Shown: positions 27,801 through 40,400 of the stretch, piece by piece
Numbering within the stretch: the stretch's first letter is position 1
How the letters are laid out: each line of letters begins with the position of its first letter
DNA from: Strongylocentrotus droebachiensis
Lineage: Eukaryota > Echinodermata > Echinoidea > Camarodonta > Strongylocentrotidae
Length of the DNA: 64,000 nt
Direction of reading: 5' to 3'
NCBI GenBank assembly: GCA_035222895.1
Contig: JAVYIG010000709.1
Span: 372,001-436,000, forward strand
The notes under the pieces: model-generated
What the model saw: the letters and a program-made list of their open reading frames with translations, nothing else
What the model was told of the DNA's origin: nothing
Database searches by the model: none
Program-made: the position numbers and the translations under genes

Positions 27801-30265
27801 ATTAAACAAGTATAATGCCACATAAAAGGACAGTCTGTGGTAACAATAGCACTTTGACAGAGGCTAATGTTTTGTGACTTTGTCGTTAAGTATCCTTCCT
27901 TGAAATCCAGTGTATTTTTAAATTTGAGTGAATACAAGTACCGGTATTTGAAAATGACTTCATGAGTCATTTAAGCCTATAATTTTAAAAATAATTTCCT
28001 CATGCAATAATAAAAAGGAGTTGTCGTGGTAAAGTGCCCTATTCACATGACTCTCAATTGATAGGGTTGAGGGTTCAAATCACAGCTTGGCACTAACATC
28101 CTTTAGCAAGACATCAATTCACATTTGCCCCTCTCCACCCAGATGTTAGTGGGTACCTGGCAATTACTGGGGTAATATAAATTGCGGAGCCATCAAGGTA
28201 AACAAAATTATCATTATTATTATTGAAAGGGATTTACAAGAAGCTGCATCTTCACCTTCAAAGTTAATGGATAATGGTTCTGATACATTTTGATTTTCAA
28301 GAATCCAATAATAATTTTATAGATTGAGGAAATGTTCTATTTCTTAATCCAAAACCAATTAAAAATGATGTGGTTTTACATCATATGCATGTACAGTCCA
28401 AAACATCTGTGTATACAGGCATAGGTATTAATATAAACATACATGCTAGCATCTAATTATAGCGAATCCCACATCCACTCATGCATGTAAAAAGGTATGT
28501 TTAATCTCATCCATCCATCCATGCGTACCGTGTACCGTCTTGTTTACATAGCAACCAATGATGTATTTAATATAACACAATTTTACATTGCACTATAAGG
28601 TAAGGTTCATATTTATTGTCCATTTAACAATGGAAATTTGTTGTGTTACATGGATAGATACATGTACGCATACAATACATACAAGGAGGACTTTGTGTCC
28701 ATTGAATATATGTGACATTTACGTAGCTAATTGCATAATACATTTTAATGAGCTTTATATTATATACAATAATACATAACTATATGAAATATTTGTATGT
28801 TTACAGAAAATACCTGACATAAATTTGACAGTACTTTACAAAAAATGACATAACAATTGCAATATAATACATTATAATACGGCTAAAATAACACTGAAAT
28901 AATAAAAACTATGTAGGTCATCAAATATATTTTTAAAGTGCAAAGAAGGGTGTTTTGCAATGGAGCACTTTTTTGGCCGTCATCAGTTTGTTCAAATAAA
29001 CGTCATAGCAATTATTTTAGAGTTATAGTATTATTAGGTACTTTTCGATTCATTTGTTAAGAAATCATAGGCTAATTGACATGTTATGTATCCATAAATA
29101 CTGTTTTTAGCAAACAAAAACCATGATCCTGTATAGTCTATATTGATACCAGACCTTGAAGTAGTTCAACCATATAATGATGCATGTAATATGACTGCAT
29201 TATATTTGACACAAACCACATTTAGAGGAAGTACTATTGAATTCACAATATGTTTAATGACCATTTAGGGAAATGTTTACCCTTTAAGACTCTATATTAC
29301 TGGATTAGAAATGATATGCATGGTTTAAGATTTCTATAAAAGATCAGGTTAGAACTAAAATGTAACTGTAGCATATCATTCAAATGGAATTTAGTCACAA
29401 AACAAGTTCCAAATATATATACTACTACTACTACTACTACTACTTCTACTACTACTGCTACTGCTACTGCTACTGCTACTGCTACTGCTTCTGCTACTGC
29501 TACTTCTACTACTACTACTACTACTACTGATACTTCTACTACTACTTCTACTACTACAACTACTGCTACTACTACTACTACAACTACTTCTACTATAATA
29601 ATATTAATGAAGATGACGGTGATATTTTTTATAGTAGACCTATTTCTGTATATCACATATTTAACTAAGATGCGTTTCCGAAATGCTTTGGTGTATTGTC
29701 CCATTTAGTCCTGATGCAGGTGCTGCAGCAGTCAAGGAAACACTTCCTATACTGGTACCCATTCACTTCACCTGGGTGGAGAGTGGCAAATATAGATTAA
29801 TGTATTGCCAAAGAATATCAGTGCCATGGCAGGTATTCAAATACTGTAACTTGTGATTCATAGTCCAGTGACTTATGCACAAGACCACAGCACCTCTAAA
29901 AGAAAAAGACTTTCAAATATATATCTATCTATCTAACTCTGCACAAGATACAGGGTTTTACATGTAACTGGTTTATCACAGTTTGACTGATCATGGCCTG
30001 GTGATGCAAAGTGACATACAGTCTCTACACAGCCCGGCCTCTCATTAAGTATTGATTTATCCTCTTACTTTTATAGCGATCAGGTGGTATTCATCAATGC
30101 ATGCAGCATACCAATCTTTAATTTATTGATCAGGGCCCATTGTCAGAGCCAGTCCTGGCATCCTGCATGGATAAAATATTGATCCAAGCTTTGCAATAAA
30201 ACATGAATTGAAGATATAAATACTGTACATTAATATATTTGTGGGACTGGTGAAGTAGGTAGGAT

Positions 30266-30304
<39 letters not shown>

Positions 30305-30323
30305 AAGACAGAGAGAGACGGAC

Positions 30324-30358
<35 letters not shown>

Positions 30359-30630
30359 GGGAGAGAGACAGAGAGAGAGAGAGAGATAAACAGACAGACA
30401 GACAGAAAGGAGAGATATGTGTGATAGAGAAAATACGAATACATTGATCTATGGCTGCTGGACTGCATGGAGAAGCGTGATGGGATTTTGAGAAAGTGCT
30501 GTTGCACAATTCATGAATTGTATGTCTCTGATGTTTAGGATTGAGGAGAAGTATGGGAGTTTTAAAGTAAAAGTGTTAGGTGAGAGAGAGAGAGAGAGAG
30601 AAAGAGAACAAGAGTGAGGGAGAGGAGGTA

Positions 30631-30664
<34 letters not shown>

Positions 30665-33600
30665 GGGGGAGAGAGAGAGAAATCCATATTGATGTATATA
30701 AATTATAAGCATTCATTGTTTGCTGCTTTCATATTTGTAATCACAAAAATGAGAAAGAGAATATTTCCAGTTTGATACTGGTTTGTATATTTGAGGTAAT
30801 GGTCAGGATTTTCCTCCTAATAATCAGATTTTTGCTGCTGGAAATGTGAAAATAATGACATACCTTAAAAAGCATTACAATTAGCAAGTTATTATTGTAT
30901 TTTAAGTTTACTTCAAGGATATATTTATCTGCAATTCTGCAAGTTTACCCCCTTTAAAAACAAAGAAAGAAACAGACAAGCAAATCAAAAACACAAAACT
31001 ATACATGTATGCTTTCCACTTAAAACACTTTTGTATATTCCTTGAGTATAGTAATCTTTCAAACAGAAAATGGGACAAACTGTTAATTTGCCTGTTATTT
31101 TCACTAATATTGTAAAACAGTACATTTCAACTTTAGGTATTGTCAAAGCCTGTGTTTATCTGTCCTTCAAATGTCAACAAACATACTCCATGTGTTTGAT
31201 GCCAGACGGGCATTAAATGATATACTTTAGCACAGACATAATGCCCTTTTGGCTTTGAACTATAAATGACTATGGAATTGATCATGACCCAGGTGATGAC
31301 TGCATGAAGTGCTACTTAAGAGTGAAGTACTATGATTCATCATCTGTCTTCAAAGTAGTGCTGGGTGACATGTCAGGAACAGATTGATTGTGGGAGAGAG
31401 AAAGAGAGGGGGGATGGATAAGAGAAATGAGAGGGGGAAGCAGGGAGATAGGAGAGAAGTGAGGGAGGGGTAGAATAGAAAACAATGGAGAGAGAAAGGA
31501 GATTAAATAGAGAAGGGAGATTGAAAAAAGAGAGGGGGGATGGATAAGAGAAATGAGAGGGGGAAGCAGGGAGATAGGAGAGAAGTGAGGGAGGGGTAGA
31601 ATAGAAAACAATGGAGAGAGAAAGGAGATTAAATAGAGAAGGGAGATTGAAAAAAGAGAGGGGGGATGGATAAGAGAAATGAGAGGGGGAAGCAGGGAGA
31701 TAGGAGAGAAGTGAGGGAGGGGTAGAATAGAAAACAATGGAGAGAGAAAGGAGATTAAATAGAGAAGGGAGATTGAAAAAAGAGAGGGGGGATGGATAAG
31801 AGAAATGAGAGGGGGAAGCAGGGAGATAGGAGAGAAGTGAGGGAGGGGTAGAATAGAAAACAATGGAGAGAGAAAGGAGATTAAATAGAGAAGGGAGATT
31901 GAAAAAAGAGAGGGGAGATGGAGAATAGACAAATGGGAAAGAGAGAGAGAGAGAGAGACGGGGAGAGACAGAGCGAGAGAGAATTAATTGAGTTTAGACA
32001 CACACAGAGAGAGATAGAGAGAGAATGGACTGATTGAAGCATGGACCTACTAAGAGGGGGTACTTTGGGAAGGAAACTTCTAATTAGTACAACTATTATT
32101 GAATAGCTTACACTAAATTCAAACATAACATGATATTATATTTCTTCAAAAAATTTGATTGTCTTAATGAAACTACATTTTTTTATTAGAGATGCACTGG
32201 CTTATACAATTATCAAATTTTCTTTTCATTACTTAATTCAGATGGATATATTCTGTGCTAACACTATGCTTTACTTTCTTGTTTTAAAACTACACATGCC
32301 TATTGCATGGTTTCATGCTAATGAAATGTATATTCGTACACCCACGTAATATTTACCCACCATATTTTGTTAACGGCTCATTTGAATATTGATCCTGTAT
32401 TTCATGATGGATGGATCAATATTGTCCAATCACAGCTGCCTCGCTGAGCCCAGGTTGTTGTTGATGATATAGGCCATTAGCAGTGTGTATTACATCATGG
32501 GGATTGGAAGTGATAGATGCTGATCAATACAAAACACCAGGGCTCCTCACTTACTACTTATGAAGGGGTCTGAATCGAGCTGTTAAAGCCCCTCTGCACT
32601 AGTTTGGCCAGGAGGGATTAGACCTTCCTGCATGGCCATAATTGGCAGGTGGTTATCTCATCAAATTAACTCTCAATTAACATAAGAAAAAGGGGACCAT
32701 GGGGGACCAATGATCACCGATTAGGCATTGTTTGCTATATAGAGGGCGCAAGTAGCTATAAGTAGTGCAGTGGGGCTTTAAAGTCGGCATGCATGAGCCT
32801 TATGTGAACAATTTAAAATTGGGTGGAGGGAGGGGGGGGGGGGATGGACGTAATTTTGGGATGCGTGTAAGTGGTGAGCCCTGCATAACACACAAATATT
32901 AGACATGATTATATGGGCCATTCTTGCACACAGCTATTTTGTCCACCTCAAATCGCCATTTATTTGCATATAAAATGTTTTTTATGTAGCTGTGGCTTTC
33001 TTTTTTCTAAGCTGATTAAGTGGGTCATTACAGTAACAGGGCCTAATGGGGGAAATGAACAGTGATTAAATCTCTTTAATTTAGGAACCAGGAAGGATAA
33101 TTTAAAAAAATCAACAACAACAAAATCATACTTTTGTTGTGAGCATCACGCGATGCCAGATGGCTGTACAAAATACATAAAAATAGTAATTGTATGTTGA
33201 GCATGATATGTCCATCGCCCAGTCAGCTCCTGTCATCATGTATACGTGTGTCAGTATTGTTTTCTTACGATAACGATGAAAGCATTGATCAAGAAAAAAT
33301 AGTCTAATTCTCTTTTATTCTCTTTTCCTCTCTTTCTTTTATTTTTCTATTCACTTCAACAGCCTTTGGTGAGTATATTATTTTTATTTCCATTTTATGG
33401 TGTAAATTTTCATCTATTCCTAATTTGATATTCTAAAATATTTCATGGAATTAACACATACAAAATAATCAAATATATTCATACTTTGTTCAGACTATGT
33501 GGATGTAACTTAGCATGTTTAATTCATGTTTTAACATTGTTATCATTTTATATAGTATAAAATAATGTGTGCATATAGTGTCCACCTTTCCCTCACTGGC

Positions 33601-36600
33601 AAGATTAAATATGCCTTATGTGACATCTCATTAGGGATCTTCTAAAATTTGGACATGTTACATGTTTTGAAAGTTGTTCCGACTAACTATTTAAATAGAA
33701 ACCACTAATTTTCCAAACATACGGTATTTGTTTTGTTTAATTAAGAGATTAAATGCATGCCAGTCATCATTTGGTTCTGGCCCTGTGTCATAAAACATAT
33801 TATCAATAACAAGTTTCAATAACTGTTACCGTATAAGCTACTAAAATTGTGTCATCCGATTGGCTGAGATCAAACTTGTCATAGTTTTTTAGCACTTGTT
33901 ATTGGCAAAAAGTTTTATGAAACAGGGCCCAATTTAGACATTGTACATTTGTTTTGGTCATTTGATATAACAAATGTTGTCCTTACAAAGGTTATGATTT
34001 ATTAATGATTATGTTAAATTGTACAAGTTTTGTATGCATGTTATTTACTAATATTATTGTATGTAACCAAATTGTTGATGTTGTGCTCTAACAGATCGTC
34101 AAAAGAGGCAGATACCAGGAATAGGTAAGCATTTACACAAGCACATTGCTGAAAATATTAGTGATTCTGAAGAGTTATGATAAAAAATAATGAACATTGA
34201 AACAAAAATCAAAACCTGCATTTTAAAACTCAAATTTAAGATCGTGAGTAAACAGATATTGTATCATCTGTTTGTAGCCAAAAGGGCGTTGAACTTATAT
34301 ACTGAAAATGTATTCAATGCCCTTACATACATACTTGTACATACATACGCTTGTTTCTTATATGACGCAAAATCCATTATTAAGATATTGCTCAGTTTGC
34401 TTAACTTGTGAAATCAATGATAAATAGCGAAATCCAACAAACAAAGAAAAAGAAATAAAAAAAGTTTTGTCTTATAATTTAACATATAGTGGTTCTGAAC
34501 AGATGATGTGATATTTGTTCAAGTTTAGAAGGCAGTTTTTGCCATGTTCACGATATCTTTTATTGATTTTTATGATTTGTAGGAAATAAGATGTTTGCGT
34601 AGTAAGAAAATAGAAAAAAGGAGGAATGACAGTATTGCATTCACATAAGAAGCAGCATTGTTTTTCTATAAAGATTTTACACTTGGATTGCATGACTGTC
34701 TGTGCGTGATTAACACTCTAGAAAAATAGCATAGATGTACTTGTAGCAAATGCATCTTGGAAAAGAACTGCGAAAATTCAGAAATGAATATTAAGTGCAC
34801 CTTTGTAAAACACTTTTGTTTTGTAGAAAATACCAGTAGTGCATTTTGCTGAAAACAAATCATGTCCCCGAGTTAAAAAAAACAAACCATAATACTACAT
34901 TAAAAAAAGTTAAGATCATTGAAATTACCGGTATTGCAAAAGGAATATAAAGAGTCCAGAATATATGATTTGTTAAAGTTGTCATCGTTATAAACTTTGA
35001 TTTTGTCAGTTGTCTAAACATTTTAACAAAATTTTCATACATTTTTTGGTGTTGTCATAACAGACATATATAAAGTCTATTTTTACTATAGTAATACCCT
35101 AACTGATATATTTGTTGATTTCATATAGCTTTAAAGACCAATGCTAGTATTCCATATCCCTAATATGAAATAATCATTGAAAACAATGACAATGTGAACA
35201 AACTAAATGTGGTTACAGCACATTTAATTTTTACATATATTCTCATATTGTTACAATTTTTTTTAGGACAGGTCGATTATCTGGAAAGTTCAGTTTTATG
35301 TAGTAGAAAATATTTCTTTAAAAGAAGAGTCTTAAATAATCAAAGAATGTCTAAAACATTGCGCATTATTTAGCAGTTTTGAAACAACTCGATGTATGCT
35401 TTTATGTATTTACTGTGTTGAAATTGAATTACACATAAGAAATCTGTTTATGCACAGGAAGCAAATTTGTGTGCACTTCACACTTCAACAAAATCATTGT
35501 CCATGGAAATGTTCACATATGGAAAACAAAATCATCAATGATGGCCCTGCTTTGGTAGCAAGAAATTGTCACAACTTTAAAAAAAAATGGTGTTTTTATT
35601 AATATGACTTCCTTTGTTCAGAGCCAGAAGGGTGTTAACTCTGCGTCAAATTATGAGTTGACGTCCTTCTGGCTCCGAACAGGTAATTTAATCACTCTTG
35701 TGGCTTGAAATTTCATGAATCTGAACAATTTGATAAATTTCCGAAATGTTCTTGTTTTACAGTGATGTGATAATGCACTAAAAAAAAATTGTCGTCAATA
35801 TGTGTTTAATGTGGTTGTTTATATCTGCATCCCTTTGTTTTTCCCTTCTGTTCATCGATTGATCAGGCCAAGGTAAGTTTGAATGGCTGTTTTATGGCCT
35901 AAAAAACTAATTCATACTTTTCCTTTCTGCCCCTCTACCATCTCAACGATTCCCTCCTGTTTCTGAGATAACCCTGCTTTCATTCAAATCAAACTAATAT
36001 CATATAGACTTCTACTTTAACAACCATTTTTTTAACTACTACTTGGAACTTAAGACATATTCTTTAATTCTTTTATCTGTGCTATTTTGATACTTGAATT
36101 ATTTATGATCTATTCATTTCTTGTTGCTGTACTTTTCATTTGTTTGTGCATCTTTTTACTGAAATCACTGTATTTGCAGGCACTACTTCTTCTTTTCTTC
36201 ATGTGTGCATAGAATTGAAGAAAAAAACAAACACAAATAGTATTTTTGTAATCCTTCTGCACCCAGAATTAGTCCTAGTTATAGTGATTGTGCATTATCA
36301 AAATGTTGATATTTTCTATGTTTTTTATGTTTATATCAATTATCAATAATGTTCCTGGCTGCTATTCTTGATCTGTAGATCTGGGAATCATTTCACAAGT
36401 TGACCAGCATCTCACTGAAACTCATTTTGATTTGAATGCACATCGTAGCAGATATTGGGATTGTTAAAGGGAAAGTCCACCCCAGGATTTTTTTTAGCTG
36501 ACGATATAGACCTAATAATACCATGAAGAATGATACAAGTCTCATTAAAATCCATGATCACATAACGAAGATATATCGACTTTTTTATCGAAAATCAGCC

Positions 36601-37421
36601 GCCCCCCAAATGCAAATGCGTTACATGGGCAAAAAACGATCGCCAAAAAATAACCGATAGTATCGAAATTGTGACGTATGTTGCGAGCTGCCTTCTTATT
36701 TCGCAGACATTCACTTTCGCTCGCGGTACACTGTTATCGCACTGACACGACGAATCATGAATGAAAGTGAAAGCGAAAGTGAATGTCTCCGAAATAAGAA
36801 GGCAGCTCGCAACATACGTCACAATCGTTTCATGCCCATGTAACGCATTTGCATTTGGGGGGCGGCTGATTTTCGATAAAAAAGTCGATATATCTTCGTT
36901 ATGTGATCATGGATTTTAATGAGACTTGTATCATTCTTCATGGTATTATTAGGTCTATATCGTCAGCTAAAGAAAATCCTGGGGTGGACTATCCCTTTAA
37001 TGATTAATCAAGGGAATTTTATTTTGGTCAATTAGCATTTGTTACTATACTGCTTTCGTGTTACCTTGTAAATTACTTGTATGAATTATCGTGATGAAGT
37101 AAAAATGTGGAAGAAACCATATTCATAACACTGGGATTTTGTCAGTGTATCTGTCATCTCATGGTGTTAAACTTCATTTGCAAATTCTATATCCCTTCAT
37201 TCATTCATAGTATTTTTTTGCCAAAAAAGTGATTCTATAATGCAGGAATGTTATTGTTTTTAAAGTTGGTTATTTTGTTTTCTTTGCATTCTAGAATGTC
37301 AGAGAACAGATGGGCTTAATACTGATCCAGTAATTGAGTTTGAAATAAGTGAAGAAAATCCTGCTGGTAAGAGATGATGGTGATGATGATGATGAGGATG
37401 ATGAGGATGATGAGGATGATG

Positions 37422-37454
<33 letters not shown>

Positions 37455-40400
37455 GTGGTGATAACTGTATTGATGGTGGTTGTGATGGTTATTGTAGCGA
37501 TGATGATTATGATAATGATTGTATTGATTGTGATAATGATTGTAGTGATGATGTTGATGTAGTGATTATGATGATGTGATGGTAATTATTGCGATGATGA
37601 TTGTAATGATGATGATGATGTAATGATGTTAATGATAATGATGTTAATAATGACAATGACGTTGGTGATGGTGATAATGTGTTTTTTTGTTCTCAAAAAT
37701 AATTGTATGTTAGACAAATGTCCCATTTTTTAAAAATGAATTGAATTATTGTTTGCATGATAATGAAAGGGCCTTGTAAAAGTTAGAAAATGCAAAACAT
37801 ATGATCAAGTATATTACAGTCTATACATGTAATTGCAAATCACATTGTAGAATATTAACAAATTAACAAAAAAACAATCTTTGAAATGAATGATTCAATC
37901 CCTCAAATCAACATCAAATACAACACACAACATTGATAGGAGTTGACATTGAATCTCATCAATGTTGCCCTTGGATATACAGCTGCATTGCATAGAACAA
38001 AAATAGATACGTAAAACATTTACATCATAACGAGGAGAGCTTTATAATTGCTTGCAATCATAGGGAAAGTTTTGTTGTTATCATACCCACTACTTTATGA
38101 TGCATTTATATATCATGAAGAGAATTTACAGCATTCAATAATGCTGTATTTGAAAGTGAATCACATTTCATTCTTTGTTATGCAAATATTTTGAATATTC
38201 AAATTTGTATTTGTTTTATTTTCTGCAGGGACATCGATTGGGTTCCTGCCAATCACTGGCATCACTGGGAGTTCTGGCTCCATAACTCTAGTGGTCACTC
38301 AGGATCACCCAAGCATTTCTATCAATGTCCTTACCAAGCAGCTGATGCTCGTCCGAACAGTGGATGCAGATGTATGTCAACATCTCAACTTTTCAATTAT
38401 GATGATGGGGATGATTGTGGTGGTGATAATGTTGATTACTGCTGATGGTGGTGGTTGTGGTAGTGATGATGATGGTGGTGGTGTTGATGATGATGATTGT
38501 TGTGGTGATAGTGTTGATATTATTGCTGATGATGGTGGTGGTGTTGATGATGATGATGATTGTGGTGGTGATAGTGTTGATATTATTGCTGATGTTGTTG
38601 GTGGTGGTGATGATGATGATTGTTGTGGTGATAGTGTTGATATTATTGCTGATGTTGTTGGCGGTGGTGATGCTAATGGTGATGATGATGGTGATGGTGA
38701 TGGTGATGATGATGATCATCATCATGATCATGGTGGTGATAATGTTGATATTAATGCTGATGGTGGTAGTTGTGGTAGTGATGATAATGATGTTGGACAT
38801 AATGATAATGATGATGATGAGGATTATGATGGTGGTGATAATGTTGATATTAATGCTGAGGGTGGTGGTTGTGGTAGTGATGCTGACGGTGTACATAATG
38901 ATGATGATGATGAGGATTATGATGATTATGATAGTGGTGATCAGGATGATGGTGTTGGTCGTAATGTTGATGATTATAGTTGTGGTGATGATTATGGTGA
39001 TATAGTAAGCAAATATTAACCGACTACGAGGGTAATTGTACAAACTATCATCGCCGAGGTGATCTTGGGGCTACTATCATCCCTCGCCTGTGGCTCGGGA
39101 TCACCCTGTGATAGTACTCCAAAACCCTCTGATGCAATGATAGATTGAGATGCTCCTTGTCATGTGATATAGTTTTGACCAATCAGTGAATGACAATCTA
39201 TGTATGAGGTATATGTTTATTAGGTGCTATGTAATAGTGTTGATGTTGATAATGCTGGTGGTGGTGATGGTACGTCTGAACTACTGGCGACGATGGTGAT
39301 GGTATTCATAGTGGTGGTGAAAACAATCAATGAAAGGGGTCAAACATCACCTTTTTTTCCCTCTCTTGCAGCCCCCAAATGCCGTGAAATCCATTTCCTT
39401 GACGGTACAATGTCAAACATTGGTAAGTTATTATGTTAGTACAGTATTTTCCTCTCCTTTAACCTCATTTTAAGTTCTGAGTATGCGTTCAATAATTTTT
39501 TTAAAATGAAAACCACATTCAGTGTCGAGAAGTACCACTCAGATATATGCACTAGTCATGATTTTGATGGGTATGATTATAATTTTCTGTGGAAATGATA
39601 CTTTATCTTGATAGTTATATGAACATTTGATTATTGAAGGTATCATACAACTGAAATAAAAGAATGCCATTTGATTGGAGGCACATCAAGTTTAATATAG
39701 ACAAAATATTTGAGAATACCATTGATTAAGCAAAGTGTTGGATGTTAAATGAAAATGTACCAAATGAAATGAAATTACAAATATAAAATGATTATATTGT
39801 AAAAGTTTTTCATTTTCAGACAAGTTAATCATGGGCTGGATGCTCTTAAATCCTTGATATAGTAGCCAAGAGTTCTTCTTTTTTGTCTCTCTCTCTCAAT
39901 CCTCTAGATCAACTTTAATTATGACATACTTATTAAAGTGAATGATGCTAACGACAACACACCGTTCTTCATTGGAGCGCCATATACAGTGTTTGTATCA
40001 GAGGTATGTTGAATTCTCTCTATCTCTCACTCTCTCTTGTTATTATTGTTGTTGGTGTTGTGGTTCTTTTTCTTCTTCTTCTTCTACTGCCTCTATCTTT
40101 CTCTGGCTCTCCTCCTTTTTCCCCTCTCCCTCTTCTTTTTTTTTTCTTGTTAGTTTTCTTGTTCTCTTTCTCCTTCTTTTTCTTCTTCTTCGTCTTCTTC
40201 TTCTTCTTCTTCATGGTCGTCTTCTTCTTCTTCTTCTCCTCCTCCTCCTCCTCCTCCTCCTCCTCCTGCCTCTATCTTTCTACCTTTCTCTGGCTCTCCT
40301 TCTTTTCCCTCTCCCCCTAGCTCTGCCTTGTTTGCTGTCTGTTCTCATGCTTCAACTTTGTTTCTCTGTCTACTTTAAAAGTGTTGTTATATAATATGTG

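Larger units (their letters stand above)
20084..33362 (+). other. PCDH15: First coding intron, 13.3 kb, no exon recognised
   Basis: Runs from the donor after the signal-peptide exon to microexon 1. Rich in GA/CT and GACA microsatellites (about 20480-20860, 21466-21545, 21702-21824, 27131-27160, 27560-27600, 30270-30420, 30581-30680, 31940-32030), an ACT trinucleotide repeat (29422-29595), SINEs, foldback elements and minisatellites listed separately. Long Ser/Leu-rich reading frames here are repeat translations. Confidence 0.75.

Noticed and set aside
28921..28985. Possible sixth hairpin of the GCCAGAAGGG family
   Set aside because: Only part of the arms match; pairing is weak.
31330..31932. 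200-codon Ser/Leu/Pro-rich minus-strand frame with exact internal repeats
   Set aside because: Product of the 126-bp minisatellite; no start context, domains or splice support.
36180..36212. Possible extra microexon after TTTGCAG
   Set aside because: No convincing donor follows; the joined frame of the neighbouring exons is complete without it.
38291..39043. Long Asp/Gly, Val/Met and Ile/Thr-rich frames on both strands
   Set aside because: All frames of a GAT/GGT repeat stay open by composition; not genes.
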